Part shown: piece after piece, positions 35,057 to 43,978 of the stretch
How the letters are laid out: every line of letters begins with the position of its first letter
Numbering within the stretch: the first letter of the stretch is position 1
Origin: an archaeon
Lineage (GTDB): Archaea > Asgardarchaeota > Thorarchaeia > Thorarchaeales > Thorarchaeaceae
Direction: 5' to 3'
NCBI GenBank assembly: GCA_024275415.1
Contig: JAJRZD010000014.1
Location: 1 to 64,000 of the forward strand
Length of the DNA: 64,000 bases
Notes under the pieces: generated by a model
Seen by the model: only the letters and a program-made list of their open reading frames with translations
Databases searched by the model: none
Told to the model about the DNA's origin: nothing
Position numbers and translations under genes: made by a program

Positions 35057-35065
35057 TTTATTAAA
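35057..35065 (-). promoter_or_regulatory. TATA-like element of the rubrerythrin gene
   Basis: On the minus strand TTTAATAAA lies about 60 bases before the ATG of rubrerythrin, giving an expected leader of about 35 bases that contains an AGGAG ribosome site. Confidence 0.5.
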
Positions 35066-35170
35066 CATGCGACATGACACTTTTTTGCGACCAGTTGATT
35101 CATATATTCATTTTATCTACTATCAATGTGAGGGAACATCAACATCACGATTAAAGGAGCATGAGGGTCG

Positions 35171-36241
35171 ATGGTACGAATTGCTCATATCTCGGATTCC
35201 CATTTGGGTTCATCAATGTTCCAGTTGATAGAACGACGGGAGGATGCGCGGGCGTGCCTGAAGAAGGCGGTTGACATGGCACTCCGTCACTCTCCAGACA
35301 TCCTCGTTCACACTGGAGACCTCTTTGATTCTCCTGAGCCACATCCTGACGATATCAATCATGTGCTAAAGATATTCAAGGATATAGAAGACACTAAAGT
35401 CATTGTACTTCACGGGAACCATGACATCCCCTACGGATACAAATATCACCACAGTCCGATTCGCTATCTTGAAACTGTCGAGTTTGTTATGACGACCGGG
35501 GACAATCCCAGTAGTGTTCACCAGTACGATATTGACGGAAAGCAGGTTGATATCCATCTGATATCTTGGACGAGAAAGAAACAATTCCAGAAAATACTAG
35601 GTGACATGGAACCTGAGTCCGACATTGCCGTTCTCTTTGCCCATGATATTCCAGTTGAAATTGATGAGCTACCTATACACTATGATTATATCGGGCACGG
35701 ACACTCGCACAATTTCAAACTGGATGAGGATATGGCGATTGGTTGCCCTGGTTCCACACATATCATCGATTGGAAAAGGGAGCTTGGCAAAAAACGGAAA
35801 CTGATTGTTGCTGATATTGACAAGAATGGAACTGAATTCACCACTGAAACATTGAACGATATCCGAGAATTCAAGTTTCATCCTGGTTTAGATATCACTG
35901 GACTGGATGCTCAGTCAGCCAATATCAAGATGAAGGACTGGCTGAAGAATCTCTCACCAAAGAAAAAAGACCCCCCTATTGTCATCGTGCGAGTGAATGG
36001 TATGATATTCGCAGAAACTGAGAAAGGGATTGAACGTAACTCGTTGATTGAATTTGGCGAGAAGCACCTGAATCCCTTGTTTCTGCACATCGAACCGAAC
36101 TGGAATGTCGTTGGTCCTCCCGAACTGGATTTATCGCGCCCTTTGGATGTGAAACGCTCGTTGGAAGAATACATGGAGTTCAAAAAGGATCCCAAGAAAG
36201 AACTTGTAATAGAGGAGCTTCAGAAGATACTCGGAGAGTAG
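35171..36241 (+). CDS. mre11: Mre11-type DNA double-strand-break nuclease
   Basis: Mn-dependent nuclease of the Mre11 family, which with Rad50 processes DNA ends. The calcineurin-like phosphoesterase motifs are all there: ISDSHLG (motif I), HTGDLFD (II), LHGNHD (III), AHDIP (IV) and GHGHSH (V). A cap and a C-terminal Rad50-binding tail complete 356 residues, at the low end for archaea. ATG 35171 opens the gene, which is 4 bases from rad50. The usual herA and nurA neighbours are absent. Confidence 0.95.
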   Translation: MVRIAHISDSHLGSSMFQLIERREDARACLKKAVDMALRHSPDILVHTGDLFDSPEPHPDDINHVLKIFKDIEDTKVIVLHGNHDIPYGYKYHHSPIRYLETVEFVMTTGDNPSSVHQYDIDGKQVDIHLISWTRKKQFQKILGDMEPESDIAVLFAHDIPVEIDELPIHYDYIGHGHSHNFKLDEDMAIGCPGSTHIIDWKRELGKKRKLIVADIDKNGTEFTTETLNDIREFKFHPGLDITGLDAQSANIKMKDWLKNLSPKKKDPPIVIVRVNGMIFAETEKGIERNSLIEFGEKHLNPLFLHIEPNWNVVGPPELDLSRPLDVKRSLEEYMEFKKDPKKELVIEELQKILGE

Positions 36242-36245
36242 CAGG

Positions 36246-37538
36246 ATGCTTAGACAGTTACGTATGACAGATTTCAAAGTGTTCAATGAAATCGACTTTC
36301 AGTTCTCGCAGGGCATAACCGCTATAGTAGGACCTAACGGGTCTGGAAAGACCACCATCCTAGAGGCAATCGAGTTTGCACTCTTTCGTCAGGTGACAAG
36401 AAAGGAGAAGACTGTTCGCAATTTTGAGGACTTCATTAGACATGGAAGAAAACGGGCCATTGTCGAGCTTGAGTTCAGGGCTCCAGTAAACAGGCGGTTC
36501 TATCGAGTAACAAGGTCAATTCATCCTGGGAAGACGAATGCTGATCTGTATGATGATGCTGGTTCAGACCCTATTGTGTCAGGTCCTACAAAGGTCGACG
36601 ATGAGATTGTTCGACTGATTGGCATGGATCGTCATGCTTTCTCCACCCTCACATACGTTCGCCAAGGGGAGATTGATCGCCTCTCACGGCTTCCACCTAA
36701 GAAGCGCAGGGCAGACCTCTATAGTATGATGGGTCTTGGCATTTATGATAAGACCGAGGATCGCGTTCAGAAACAGATCCGTGAGTTGAAGAAACGGATG
36801 TCATCTGTAGAGGACACAAAGCAAAGGCTTGAATCTATCAAGTCACATCTGCCAGCGCCAGATGAGATAGCGTCGTCAAGGGAATCGCTTGAACGTATTA
36901 AGGACAAGCTTGGCGAGAGTGATGACATCGTCCAGATATTGGGAGTCATAGAAAAAGTAGAAACATCTCTCCAACGTGTCATTGACCATCTCAATTCGCC
37001 AGAGCTGACCAATGAATACGAGGAGATGAAGGAGGAACGTGAAGCCGCAAGTTACCTTAAAGAGATACTCGGGGTTCTTCCAGAAGTGGCAGAGAGCCAA
37101 CTGAAACCTGAGATTAGATCAGAGGCACGAGAGATCTTTAGAGGTATATTTGGTGACCGATACAGTGACCTTGTCATAGATGAGGACTATAATGTATCCC
37201 TGTATGATCTCAGAGGTCACAGGGTTAGCCTTACTGCTGCATCAGGAGGAGAGGATGTCTGTGTGAATTTCGCCCTTCGTGTCGCAGTGAACACAGCACT
37301 CCAGAAGCAAGCAGCTCATAGAATACCTCCTCCGGGTATCATCATACTTGATGAGCCTGGGGCGGGGTTGGACACTCAAAGAAGAAAATGGCTGCCTATG
37401 GCAATAGCTGGTCTGAAAACAGTTGATCAGGTTCTCGTGGTCACACACATGGAGGAGCTGAGGGAGTCTGCAGACCGGATTGTCCTTTTGACCCCTCAAG
37501 GAAAACAGAGGCAACCCATGGTCGATGTCATCGAGTAA
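36246..37538 (+). CDS. rad50: Short Rad50-like SMC ATPase without zinc hook
   Basis: ABC/SMC-type ATPase paired with Mre11. The head domain is complete: Walker A GPNGSGKTT at about residue 31, Q-loop YVRQGEID, signature ASGGEDV, Walker B IIILDEPGAGLD, and the switch His in VVTHMEEL. However, the whole protein has 430 residues against about 850-900 for other archaeal Rad50. Only about 125 residues, with two short coiled-coil stretches (about 168-215 and 235-285), separate the two head halves. There is no CxxC hook; the only Cys is in EDVCVN. It cannot tether DNA ends over distance as normal Rad50 does. Confidence 0.92.
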   Translation: MLRQLRMTDFKVFNEIDFQFSQGITAIVGPNGSGKTTILEAIEFALFRQVTRKEKTVRNFEDFIRHGRKRAIVELEFRAPVNRRFYRVTRSIHPGKTNADLYDDAGSDPIVSGPTKVDDEIVRLIGMDRHAFSTLTYVRQGEIDRLSRLPPKKRRADLYSMMGLGIYDKTEDRVQKQIRELKKRMSSVEDTKQRLESIKSHLPAPDEIASSRESLERIKDKLGESDDIVQILGVIEKVETSLQRVIDHLNSPELTNEYEEMKEEREAASYLKEILGVLPEVAESQLKPEIRSEAREIFRGIFGDRYSDLVIDEDYNVSLYDLRGHRVSLTAASGGEDVCVNFALRVAVNTALQKQAAHRIPPPGIIILDEPGAGLDTQRRKWLPMAIAGLKTVDQVLVVTHMEELRESADRIVLLTPQGKQRQPMVDVIE

Positions 37539-37631
37539 TCACAGGTCTGTTGTTTGCATTGATGAACATGTCTGTTGACATTTTCACAAGAGAGATCTGA
37601 GAGCCACCGCTCGTGTAGACTTGCTCACTTT

Positions 37632-38822
37632 CTAATCGAAAATCTCCTTTCGAATATCTGACACATCAGTCTTGTCGCGGATCAATCTGCGCAGTTTCAT
37701 CGCGACCTTCTTGTTACCGAGGGCTATTCCCCCCACGACAACGTAGTCCTTCATGACCGCTTTGTAGTATGTGCCAGCTTCGTGGTCTGCCATTACGATC
37801 GATTCGAACTCTGTTGACTGCGGGTTGAAGTTCCCGACCGAAGTCAAATCGATGCCAGCCACTTTTAATGTGTTGCTTGGGGTAGTGCCCTCATAGGTTG
37901 CACTTCCAAGGTCGACGATGTTCCTAGCAGCTATTTTTGCGGTATCCATGGCAACGGGAATGATTCCCCAGCATACACCCTTCCATTCTGTGCAATCACC
38001 TGCCGCAAAGACGGTAGGGCTTGAGGTCTGCATGTGCTCATTGACGAGAATTCCTCGGGCTTTCCCAGTTTCAAGGCCTGCACTGGTGGCTATTTTGGTA
38101 TTGGGTCTGATGCCTGTGGAGATTACAACGAGGTCTCCTTTGACCTTGTCCCCCTTGTCTGAAACAACCCCCGTTGCAACCTCATGTCCTAGGACTTGGC
38201 TGCACGAGAAGCCCAGTAGCACTGTGATTCCCATCCTTTGAAGGTGTTCCATCAAGATTTGACTTGCACCTTGGTCGAGTTGGGCTGGGAGAAGTGTGCC
38301 AATATTTGAGATGACGATTGGCTCTCCTCCGCTCTTTCGGATAGCAGCAGCCAACTCTATTCCCAAGATACCTCCTCCTACGATGATCTCCCTCCCCGAG
38401 CCCTTCACAGCTTCTTTGATTGCGGTCGCATCGTCCAACGACTTCAGGGTATGTACGTTCTTCTTTTCTGTACCATGTATGGGTGGGACAAACGGATGAC
38501 TACCAATTGCCAGTAAGATGTTCTCATAGCCAAAGTATGTGCCTGCATTTGTGAGGACACTTCCTGATGACGGGACAATATCCACAACCGGTTCGGAAAG
38601 GTGTAAAGTGACATCCTGTTTTTCATACCACGCCGCGTTATATTGTACAACATTCTCCTTTGGGATATCCCCACGGATGTAATCGACCAACCGTGGCTTT
38701 GGGTAGTACCCATAGGCTTCTTCAGTGAACACATCAATCTCCATGTCTGCGCCCAGACCACGGATCTCCCGAATCGCAGTGACCGCGGCGATACCATTCC
38801 CGAGAATCGCAATTTTCTTCAT
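37632..38822 (-). CDS. NAD(P)H-dependent FAD oxidoreductase
   Basis: A 396-residue pyridine-nucleotide-disulphide oxidoreductase family member. The FAD motif is IAILGNGIAAVTAIREI, the NAD motif IVGGGILGIELAAAI, and the second FAD stretch TVFAAGDCTEW. The C-terminal domain (about 310-396) has the small dimerisation fold found in rubredoxin reductases, nitrite reductase large subunits and NADH oxidases. No redox-active CxxxxC is present. With rubrerythrin 3 kb away on the same strand it could supply electrons to it, but this is inference. ATG 38822 is chosen over an upstream frame start at 38960. Confidence 0.85.
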   Translation of the reverse strand: MKKIAILGNGIAAVTAIREIRGLGADMEIDVFTEEAYGYYPKPRLVDYIRGDIPKENVVQYNAAWYEKQDVTLHLSEPVVDIVPSSGSVLTNAGTYFGYENILLAIGSHPFVPPIHGTEKKNVHTLKSLDDATAIKEAVKGSGREIIVGGGILGIELAAAIRKSGGEPIVISNIGTLLPAQLDQGASQILMEHLQRMGITVLLGFSCSQVLGHEVATGVVSDKGDKVKGDLVVISTGIRPNTKIATSAGLETGKARGILVNEHMQTSSPTVFAAGDCTEWKGVCWGIIPVAMDTAKIAARNIVDLGSATYEGTTPSNTLKVAGIDLTSVGNFNPQSTEFESIVMADHEAGTYYKAVMKDYVVVGGIALGNKKVAMKLRRLIRDKTDVSDIRKEIFD

Positions 38823-38920
38823 CCAATCGCCCTTCTTTTCTCTTGTATCATTCCCAAAGGTAAACATTCTTGAAGGTATCGAATTGGTTGACCTATCATA
38901 CTCTGGAGATGTGGATTGGC

Positions 38921-39682
38921 ATGGAAATACGAGCGATTCTCCTTGATCTGCACCATACATTGACCACTACAAAATCATCTGTCATCGATGTGGTACGCCA
39001 AATCATGAATAATCACGGACTGGACACATCACATCTTAGTGATGCCCTGTTCGTCGCTGCCTTAGATAAGGCAGACCAAGTAATGGCGTCCTATCAGGTA
39101 TCGAACAATGTTGGTCCTCACTGGGGAGCGGATCCTGAGGATTGGTTGATGTTCGACAGGATTTTCCTTGAGGAGTTGGGTTTTCATGGTTTCACGGATG
39201 ATGATATTCTCACTATTGAGAATGAGTTCAAAGCTATTACCCGTGACAGTGATTGGGAATACTTTACTGAGGACGCATTGTCAGCGATCAGGACACTTCA
39301 TGCTATGGGTTTCACTCTTGGGATATGTACGAAACGGAACGACAACCCTCAGGGGTTCCTATCACGAAGCAAAGTAGCAGACCTCTTCGAAACAGTTCAG
39401 TGGTCTGGGGTGGCGGGCTATGCCAAGCCAAGTCCCTATACCTTGCTTGAGGCGGTGAAGGAGATTGGAGTGAATCCCCGTCGCTGTCTTTTTGTGGGTA
39501 ATTATGTCGGGGTTGATGTCGAAGCTGCACTCAGATGTGAGATGATTCCTGTGTTGCTCTCATGGGCAAACCCTCGTGAAGCCGACAAAGCCCCGCCAGA
39601 ATGCATTGTATTGGACAAGCCTACTGATCTTGTAGAATGGATTCGTTCACAGTCCCCTCATCTCCGACAGGATTCGGAGTAG
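38921..39682 (+). CDS. HAD-superfamily hydrolase
   Basis: A 253-residue HAD protein. Motif I is LLDLHHTLT, with the nucleophile Asp but His where most phosphatases have the second Asp; motif II is the Thr/Ser region GICTKRN; motif III Lys in GYAKPSPYTLLEA; motif IV GNYVGVDVEAA. A cap of about 90 residues lies after motif I. The substitution at the second Asp is common in dehalogenase/phosphonatase-like branches, so the reaction is open. ATG 38921 is the best start. Its last 62 bp overlap the convergent unknown gene. Confidence 0.85.
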   Translation: MEIRAILLDLHHTLTTTKSSVIDVVRQIMNNHGLDTSHLSDALFVAALDKADQVMASYQVSNNVGPHWGADPEDWLMFDRIFLEELGFHGFTDDDILTIENEFKAITRDSDWEYFTEDALSAIRTLHAMGFTLGICTKRNDNPQGFLSRSKVADLFETVQWSGVAGYAKPSPYTLLEAVKEIGVNPRRCLFVGNYVGVDVEAALRCEMIPVLLSWANPREADKAPPECIVLDKPTDLVEWIRSQSPHLRQDSE

Positions 39683-40955
39683 GTTTCTCCTGTTTGGCGA
39701 AAAGTCGATTCCTCAGGTTTCTGAATCGGATACCTATGGATTTCGTGAATGCCATTACCAGCCGTGCCGGGAGTACGGCGAATCCAAGAACGATCCTCAT
39801 CGCCTTGGATTTCATAGTACCTTTCTCTGGGTATCCGATGTAGGCGAGTGTATGTTCCTGTAGAATATCCTGCAAAGCGACTGCAAAGGCCTGTGTCACG
39901 ACATTTGAGAGACCCAGCCCTTTGAAGACATCGTTCTCGCTGAACTCTTTCCTATCGATTACGCTTTTCCATTTGATGTACTTGGCTTTCTCGATGATGT
40001 CATTGAGGGCATAGACAAGTTCTCCTAGATACGGTGCTAGTGTTTGTTCAACAACTGTCGGCTCAGGACTTGAATTGAATTCGTGATATATCTGTTTGGC
40101 GGGCTCAAGTCCTCGTACAGGTGGCTTGAACCAGAGGATGTGCAAAAGCCCTTCAACCTCACGTAGTTTCCCATTCATCCGCCTTTCGAGTTCTGCTGGT
40201 ATCTTGTCTTGCACGACTTCCTTTGCCTTGGAGAAGGCGTTCATATGGAGTTCTTTCCATGTCCTCTCCAGATCGATTACCGCCTTTGCGTATCTATAGA
40301 ACTTGAAGTCAAGAGCGTGTTCGATATCCTCAGTTGTGAGCACGATGATTTCATTGGTACTGTATGTAAGTCCTCCTGACGCCATCTCCCATAGTCGCTG
40401 GTTCATGTCAAGTGGGTGCCTTTTATCCCGCGGGATTTCTAAGCGCATGGCATGGTCGCCAGGCTGAGCTACAATGTAACAGTGGTTCAGGACATCTTCT
40501 ACCGAATCGAACATCGTCAGTTCGGTGGGGAGCAGATCCATTGCACCATGACCGGTCGTTGACCAGCAGATCATTCTCCCAGTTTCGTTATCTCTTTCGA
40601 TGATGACCCTCTCTTTATCTCCCAGATGGTCAAACTGGTCTGTGAGGCCCTTACTGTATGCCATAATCCCATAGAGCACGAACCTCTCCTTGTTTGGCAA
40701 GAGTCCTGGCATTTTGAGGATGAACCCAATCGTATCAAGCGGCTTTCCAGAGGACAACCATGCACCAGTTGCTTGATTCCATTCCCAGCGGTCTCCAAGC
40801 TTGTAAAATATCTCTCTGAGGGTTTCCAGATCCTTCGCCTCTTTTGCCTTTTGCAGTGTCTGAGCTTCCCATTGTTCATACTCCCTCTTCATTTTGAGCA
40901 TGCTTTTGCGCTCGATTTCGAGCCAGCTAGATTCAATCTTGAGACTTACTTTCAT
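39621..40955 (-). CDS. Unknown 444-residue protein
   Basis: A long, mostly helical protein of no family I recognise. It starts with a charged helix region (about 1-60), has a central alpha/beta part (DNETGRMICWSTTGHGAMDLL, then IVAQPGDHAMRLEIPRDKRH), and ends with helices and a basic stretch RIRFRNLRNRLF (about 415-430). A hydrophobic segment (ALPARLVMAFTKSIGI region) may touch a membrane. Its end overlaps the HAD gene end by 62 bp, so both C termini share the same DNA. I propose no function. Confidence 0.65.
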   Translation of the reverse strand: MKVSLKIESSWLEIERKSMLKMKREYEQWEAQTLQKAKEAKDLETLREIFYKLGDRWEWNQATGAWLSSGKPLDTIGFILKMPGLLPNKERFVLYGIMAYSKGLTDQFDHLGDKERVIIERDNETGRMICWSTTGHGAMDLLPTELTMFDSVEDVLNHCYIVAQPGDHAMRLEIPRDKRHPLDMNQRLWEMASGGLTYSTNEIIVLTTEDIEHALDFKFYRYAKAVIDLERTWKELHMNAFSKAKEVVQDKIPAELERRMNGKLREVEGLLHILWFKPPVRGLEPAKQIYHEFNSSPEPTVVEQTLAPYLGELVYALNDIIEKAKYIKWKSVIDRKEFSENDVFKGLGLSNVVTQAFAVALQDILQEHTLAYIGYPEKGTMKSKAMRIVLGFAVLPARLVMAFTKSIGIRFRNLRNRLFAKQEKPTPNPVGDEGTVNESILQDQ

Positions 40956-41049
40956 CAGGGCTTCACACTGGGCTTTTTTCTGTAATCATCGAGGTCTTCA
41001 ATTTCACATCAGCTTAGAACCACATATGCATATCGTTGTTAGTACTACA

Positions 41050-42024
41050 TTAAGAACCGGGAATGACCGATAATATCTCTTCGATAACGTCTCGCAAGTA
41101 CTCCAATCTATCTGGAGTTTCAATGAATGTACTCGTATTTCTGAGATTTACATTCCTATGTATATATGTCAGTTCCATAGTCCGTTCATTGTGGTTCGCT
41201 ATCACCCAGTCCGAAATCTCTCTCTGAAACAACCTGTTTTTGATAGATTCAATTATTCTGGTATCAGCCTCAATAACGAGCCTCTCATTATCTTTGGATG
41301 AAATCCCTATATAATATCGGATACTGACACCGTCCACCTCTGTAGCGACAAAGAAATCATGGATTGCTCTTTTTCCATTTCTGACTTTCCAAACCACACT
41401 TTGGAGTAAGTCCATAGTCATATTGGCGAAGAGAGCCATCCTTGATGTAACAAAATACTCAAGATGTGAAAGGTCATCCTCAAAGTATCTGTACGATGGG
41501 AAGTAATTCTTTCCGTAATAATAGGATAAACTGCTAAGGACACCTAGCACTATTCCGGAACTCAGACTCGTAATTTCACAGTAACCATTGAAGAGGACAA
41601 AAGCTGTACTGAACACAGTCCAGATTATTATAGAGAACCAGACAAGATCCATTATGTCGTCTATTTCTGCATCATCTGCCTTCATGGCCTGATAATGGAA
41701 CCCCTCGAAGATTCTTTGGATATCTGAATTATGGGTTTCTTGAATCTCATCTTCCCATCCTTCACCGAGTAACGCGGGATCCTGAAGATACAATGCTGTC
41801 CTTGCGTTTTCGCCCAGCTGATTAGAATAGCGTGTGTAGAACAGTCCCGTAAGTAACTGAATTGCGGCGAAGAGAATTGCAGCGAGCAGCGGGATCTCGG
41901 TAGTACAAACGATTGCTACTATTATACTATAGACTGCGACTACTGGCACATTAAGAATGATGAACCTCCGGTCATGCCAACTCACTTCCGACGAGTCTAT
42001 TATGACCTGCTCATGGGTTGACAT
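41050..42024 (-). CDS. Four-TM membrane protein with a soluble C-terminal domain
   Basis: A 324-residue protein. Two hydrophobic helices lie at about residues 20-65 and two more at about 125-170, with a polar loop between; residues 200-324 form a soluble alpha/beta domain (VDGVSIRYYIGISSKDNERLVIEADTR) inside the cell. No family is recognised. It shares a strand with the gene upstream, 33 bp away, so the two may be one unit. This stretch looks slightly AT-richer than the housekeeping genes around it. Confidence 0.65.
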   Translation of the reverse strand: MSTHEQVIIDSSEVSWHDRRFIILNVPVVAVYSIIVAIVCTTEIPLLAAILFAAIQLLTGLFYTRYSNQLGENARTALYLQDPALLGEGWEDEIQETHNSDIQRIFEGFHYQAMKADDAEIDDIMDLVWFSIIIWTVFSTAFVLFNGYCEITSLSSGIVLGVLSSLSYYYGKNYFPSYRYFEDDLSHLEYFVTSRMALFANMTMDLLQSVVWKVRNGKRAIHDFFVATEVDGVSIRYYIGISSKDNERLVIEADTRIIESIKNRLFQREISDWVIANHNERTMELTYIHRNVNLRNTSTFIETPDRLEYLRDVIEEILSVIPGS

Positions 42025-42057
42025 GTCCCTCCCTTCCAGTGGGCACCTTCAACTGTT

Positions 42058-42588
42058 CTAATCGATGAAGAACACATCACCTTGATTCTCATATGCAAAT
42101 ACGCGAACATGCATATTATTCTCTAAGACATGACATGCATCTTTCACTTTGACTATTGCTATGTTCATCCTGTGATATGCAGCTGCAGCGAACTCGCTAA
42201 CAGAATCACCAAATTCGGATATCACGGCCGAAACATTGCTCATCAGAATGTCGAGGTCGCCAGGATTATCGATGAAATGCTGTTCCATGTCGTGATGTAA
42301 TACGGCAATCTCATCAGATGCCCATTCCCGTTCGAGATCCTTCTTCTCGCAGATCAATACTACTCTTCCACTAAACTCGCCACTCTCTCCCACAGACTCT
42401 CCTCTCAGAATAGGAAATGTCGGAGCACTCTGGGTATTTGAATCACCTGGTGACATTTGATGCACCTCATCTTCATATGCTTTTGTGAATACCTGCCTAT
42501 AATGTTTCGGGCACTCCCTATATTGCTTTTTTTCATATAGGTACAGTATGAACTCGCCCGATATATCCCACCTAATCAATCCAAACAT
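42058..42588 (-). CDS. Unknown small protein upstream of the four-TM protein
   Basis: About 176 residues from ATG 42588, which is preceded by AGGTAGTGACA. It has an N-terminal strand-rich part (MFGLIRWDISGEFILYLYE), a central polar Ser/Gly-rich loop (about 45-75) and a C-terminal helix-and-strand part (VVLICEKKDLE, AVISEFGDSVSEFAAAAYHR, HVRVFAYENQGDVFFI). The pattern might be a longin/roadblock-like fold but I cannot confirm it. It probably shares a transcript with the membrane protein after it. Confidence 0.5.
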   Translation of the reverse strand: MFGLIRWDISGEFILYLYEKKQYRECPKHYRQVFTKAYEDEVHQMSPGDSNTQSAPTFPILRGESVGESGEFSGRVVLICEKKDLEREWASDEIAVLHHDMEQHFIDNPGDLDILMSNVSAVISEFGDSVSEFAAAAYHRMNIAIVKVKDACHVLENNMHVRVFAYENQGDVFFID

Positions 42589-42658
42589 TGTCACTACCTG
42601 CTTTTGGATATACATGTACGAAATCTAATATTGGAATTCATCTCTTGGTGTCGTGGTG

Positions 42659-43192
42659 ATGTCCATGGTCATCTTTGAATTCGAAGGTAGGATACCGTGT
42701 ATCGGAGAGAACTCGTATATCAGTCACGATGCAACAGTGATTGGCAAGGTCACGATTGGAACAAACTGCTACGTTGCTCCAGGTGCTGTCATCAAGGGGG
42801 ATTACGGAGAAATTAGAATCGGTGATGGATGCAGTGTTCAAGATAACGTGGTAATCCATGCAAGACCTGATGAGTCCACGACCATTGGCAACAACGTGAC
42901 TCTTGGTCATGGTTGCATCGTACACAATGCGACAATCGAGGATGATGCCGTGATCGGTATGGGCGCGATAGTGTCCGATTATGTCACTATTAGGAGGTGG
43001 GCTGTTGTGGGGGAGGGCGCAGTCGTAAAGGCGCGTTTTGAGGTGCCTGAAGAAAAGATAGTGGTAGGCGTACCTGCAAAGATCATCGGTGATGTTCAAG
43101 AACACCACAAGGAGGAACTCCTCCGCTTCAAGAGGATATATCGTGGTCTTGCAAGAAGGTATCCTACAGGTTTGAGAAAAATATCCGACTAG
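42659..43192 (+). CDS. Gamma-class carbonic-anhydrase-like hexapeptide protein
   Basis: A left-handed beta-helix protein of about 177 residues built of hexapeptide repeats (VIGKVTIGTNCYVAPGAVIKGD, IGNNVTLGHGCIVHN, VIGMGAIVSDYVTI). Three His positions expected for zinc (VVIHAR, LGHGCIVHN) fit gamma carbonic anhydrase, but the family also includes acyltransferase-like and cobalamin proteins of unknown role. ATG 42659 follows a GTGGTG site. A strong hairpin ends the gene. Confidence 0.82.
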   Translation: MSMVIFEFEGRIPCIGENSYISHDATVIGKVTIGTNCYVAPGAVIKGDYGEIRIGDGCSVQDNVVIHARPDESTTIGNNVTLGHGCIVHNATIEDDAVIGMGAIVSDYVTIRRWAVVGEGAVVKARFEVPEEKIVVGVPAKIIGDVQEHHKEELLRFKRIYRGLARRYPTGLRKISD

Positions 43193-43198
43193 GTTTGG

Positions 43199-43218
43199 GA
43201 AGGGACTTTCGTCCCTTC
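43199..43218. terminator. Bidirectional terminator hairpin
   Basis: GAAGGGAC-TTTC-GTCCCTTC is a perfect 8-bp stem with a tetraloop, between the plus-strand hexapeptide gene and the minus-strand ABC permease gene, which end toward each other within 30 bases. Confidence 0.75.
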
Positions 43219-43222
43219 TTGT

Positions 43223-43978
43223 TCATACGAGTGAGATGAGTCTGTCTCTGTTGAATCTGGTTATGGCTAATGTCCATGAAATCGCAAAGAGAATGATTGC
43301 GATGACCAATGTCAGAACATTGGCAAACCAAATCATACCAACATCAACGATACCTGAATCATCCATTCCAGCTAAAGGCAATATCATTGGTATGATGAAA
43401 GTCATGACGACTGCACCAGTTGTCTGGTAAGCCTCGTATACCCTTGTGACCCTTCCACTGATTAGGATCATAACTGCGACAATTGCGAAAATCGTTAAGG
43501 GAACCGCTGTTGATAGAAGGAATAGTCCAGGAAGGTCTGGTACCAGAATCAGCGGGTACCCAAGGATTGCTAGGAATAGGTTGGTGACCACCTCTGCTAT
43601 AACAACACTGCTGACAAGGATTATCAGACTTGGGAGCGCTGAGCCTAAGACCTTTCCCCATAGCAGTTCTCTATCCGTAAGCGGTGTGCACAATAGGGGT
43701 TCCAATGTGTTCTGTTCTCTTTCACCAACTAGAGCATTTGCAGCAAGCATCGTTGTAGGAATGACGGCGAAGATTGCCAGCATCGAACTCATATACGGCA
43801 ATATGAGCTGGATGACCTCGTTGAATACAGTTGGTGTAGTGACCAGTGCCATGCCAACTACTGTGAGGATAACCAATGCAGGACCAAAAACTGCTGCGAG
43901 CACTATCCCATATTTTACGAATTTGACAGTGAGAGCATTCCTGATATCCCACATTGCAACTACCATAGACTTGTTCAT
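43223..43978 (-). CDS. ABC-2 type permease subunit
   Basis: A 251-residue membrane protein with about six helices. The first cytoplasmic loop after the second helix carries the ABC-2 family signature LVGEREQNTLEPLLCTPLTDRELLWGK that couples to the ATPase. It follows the ATPase gene directly (1 base overlap at 43978), so both form one exporter. The cargo is unknown; similar pairs export antibiotics, lipids or polysaccharides. Confidence 0.88.
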   Translation of the reverse strand: MNKSMVVAMWDIRNALTVKFVKYGIVLAAVFGPALVILTVVGMALVTTPTVFNEVIQLILPYMSSMLAIFAVIPTTMLAANALVGEREQNTLEPLLCTPLTDRELLWGKVLGSALPSLIILVSSVVIAEVVTNLFLAILGYPLILVPDLPGLFLLSTAVPLTIFAIVAVMILISGRVTRVYEAYQTTGAVVMTFIIPMILPLAGMDDSGIVDVGMIWFANVLTLVIAIILFAISWTLAITRFNRDRLISLV

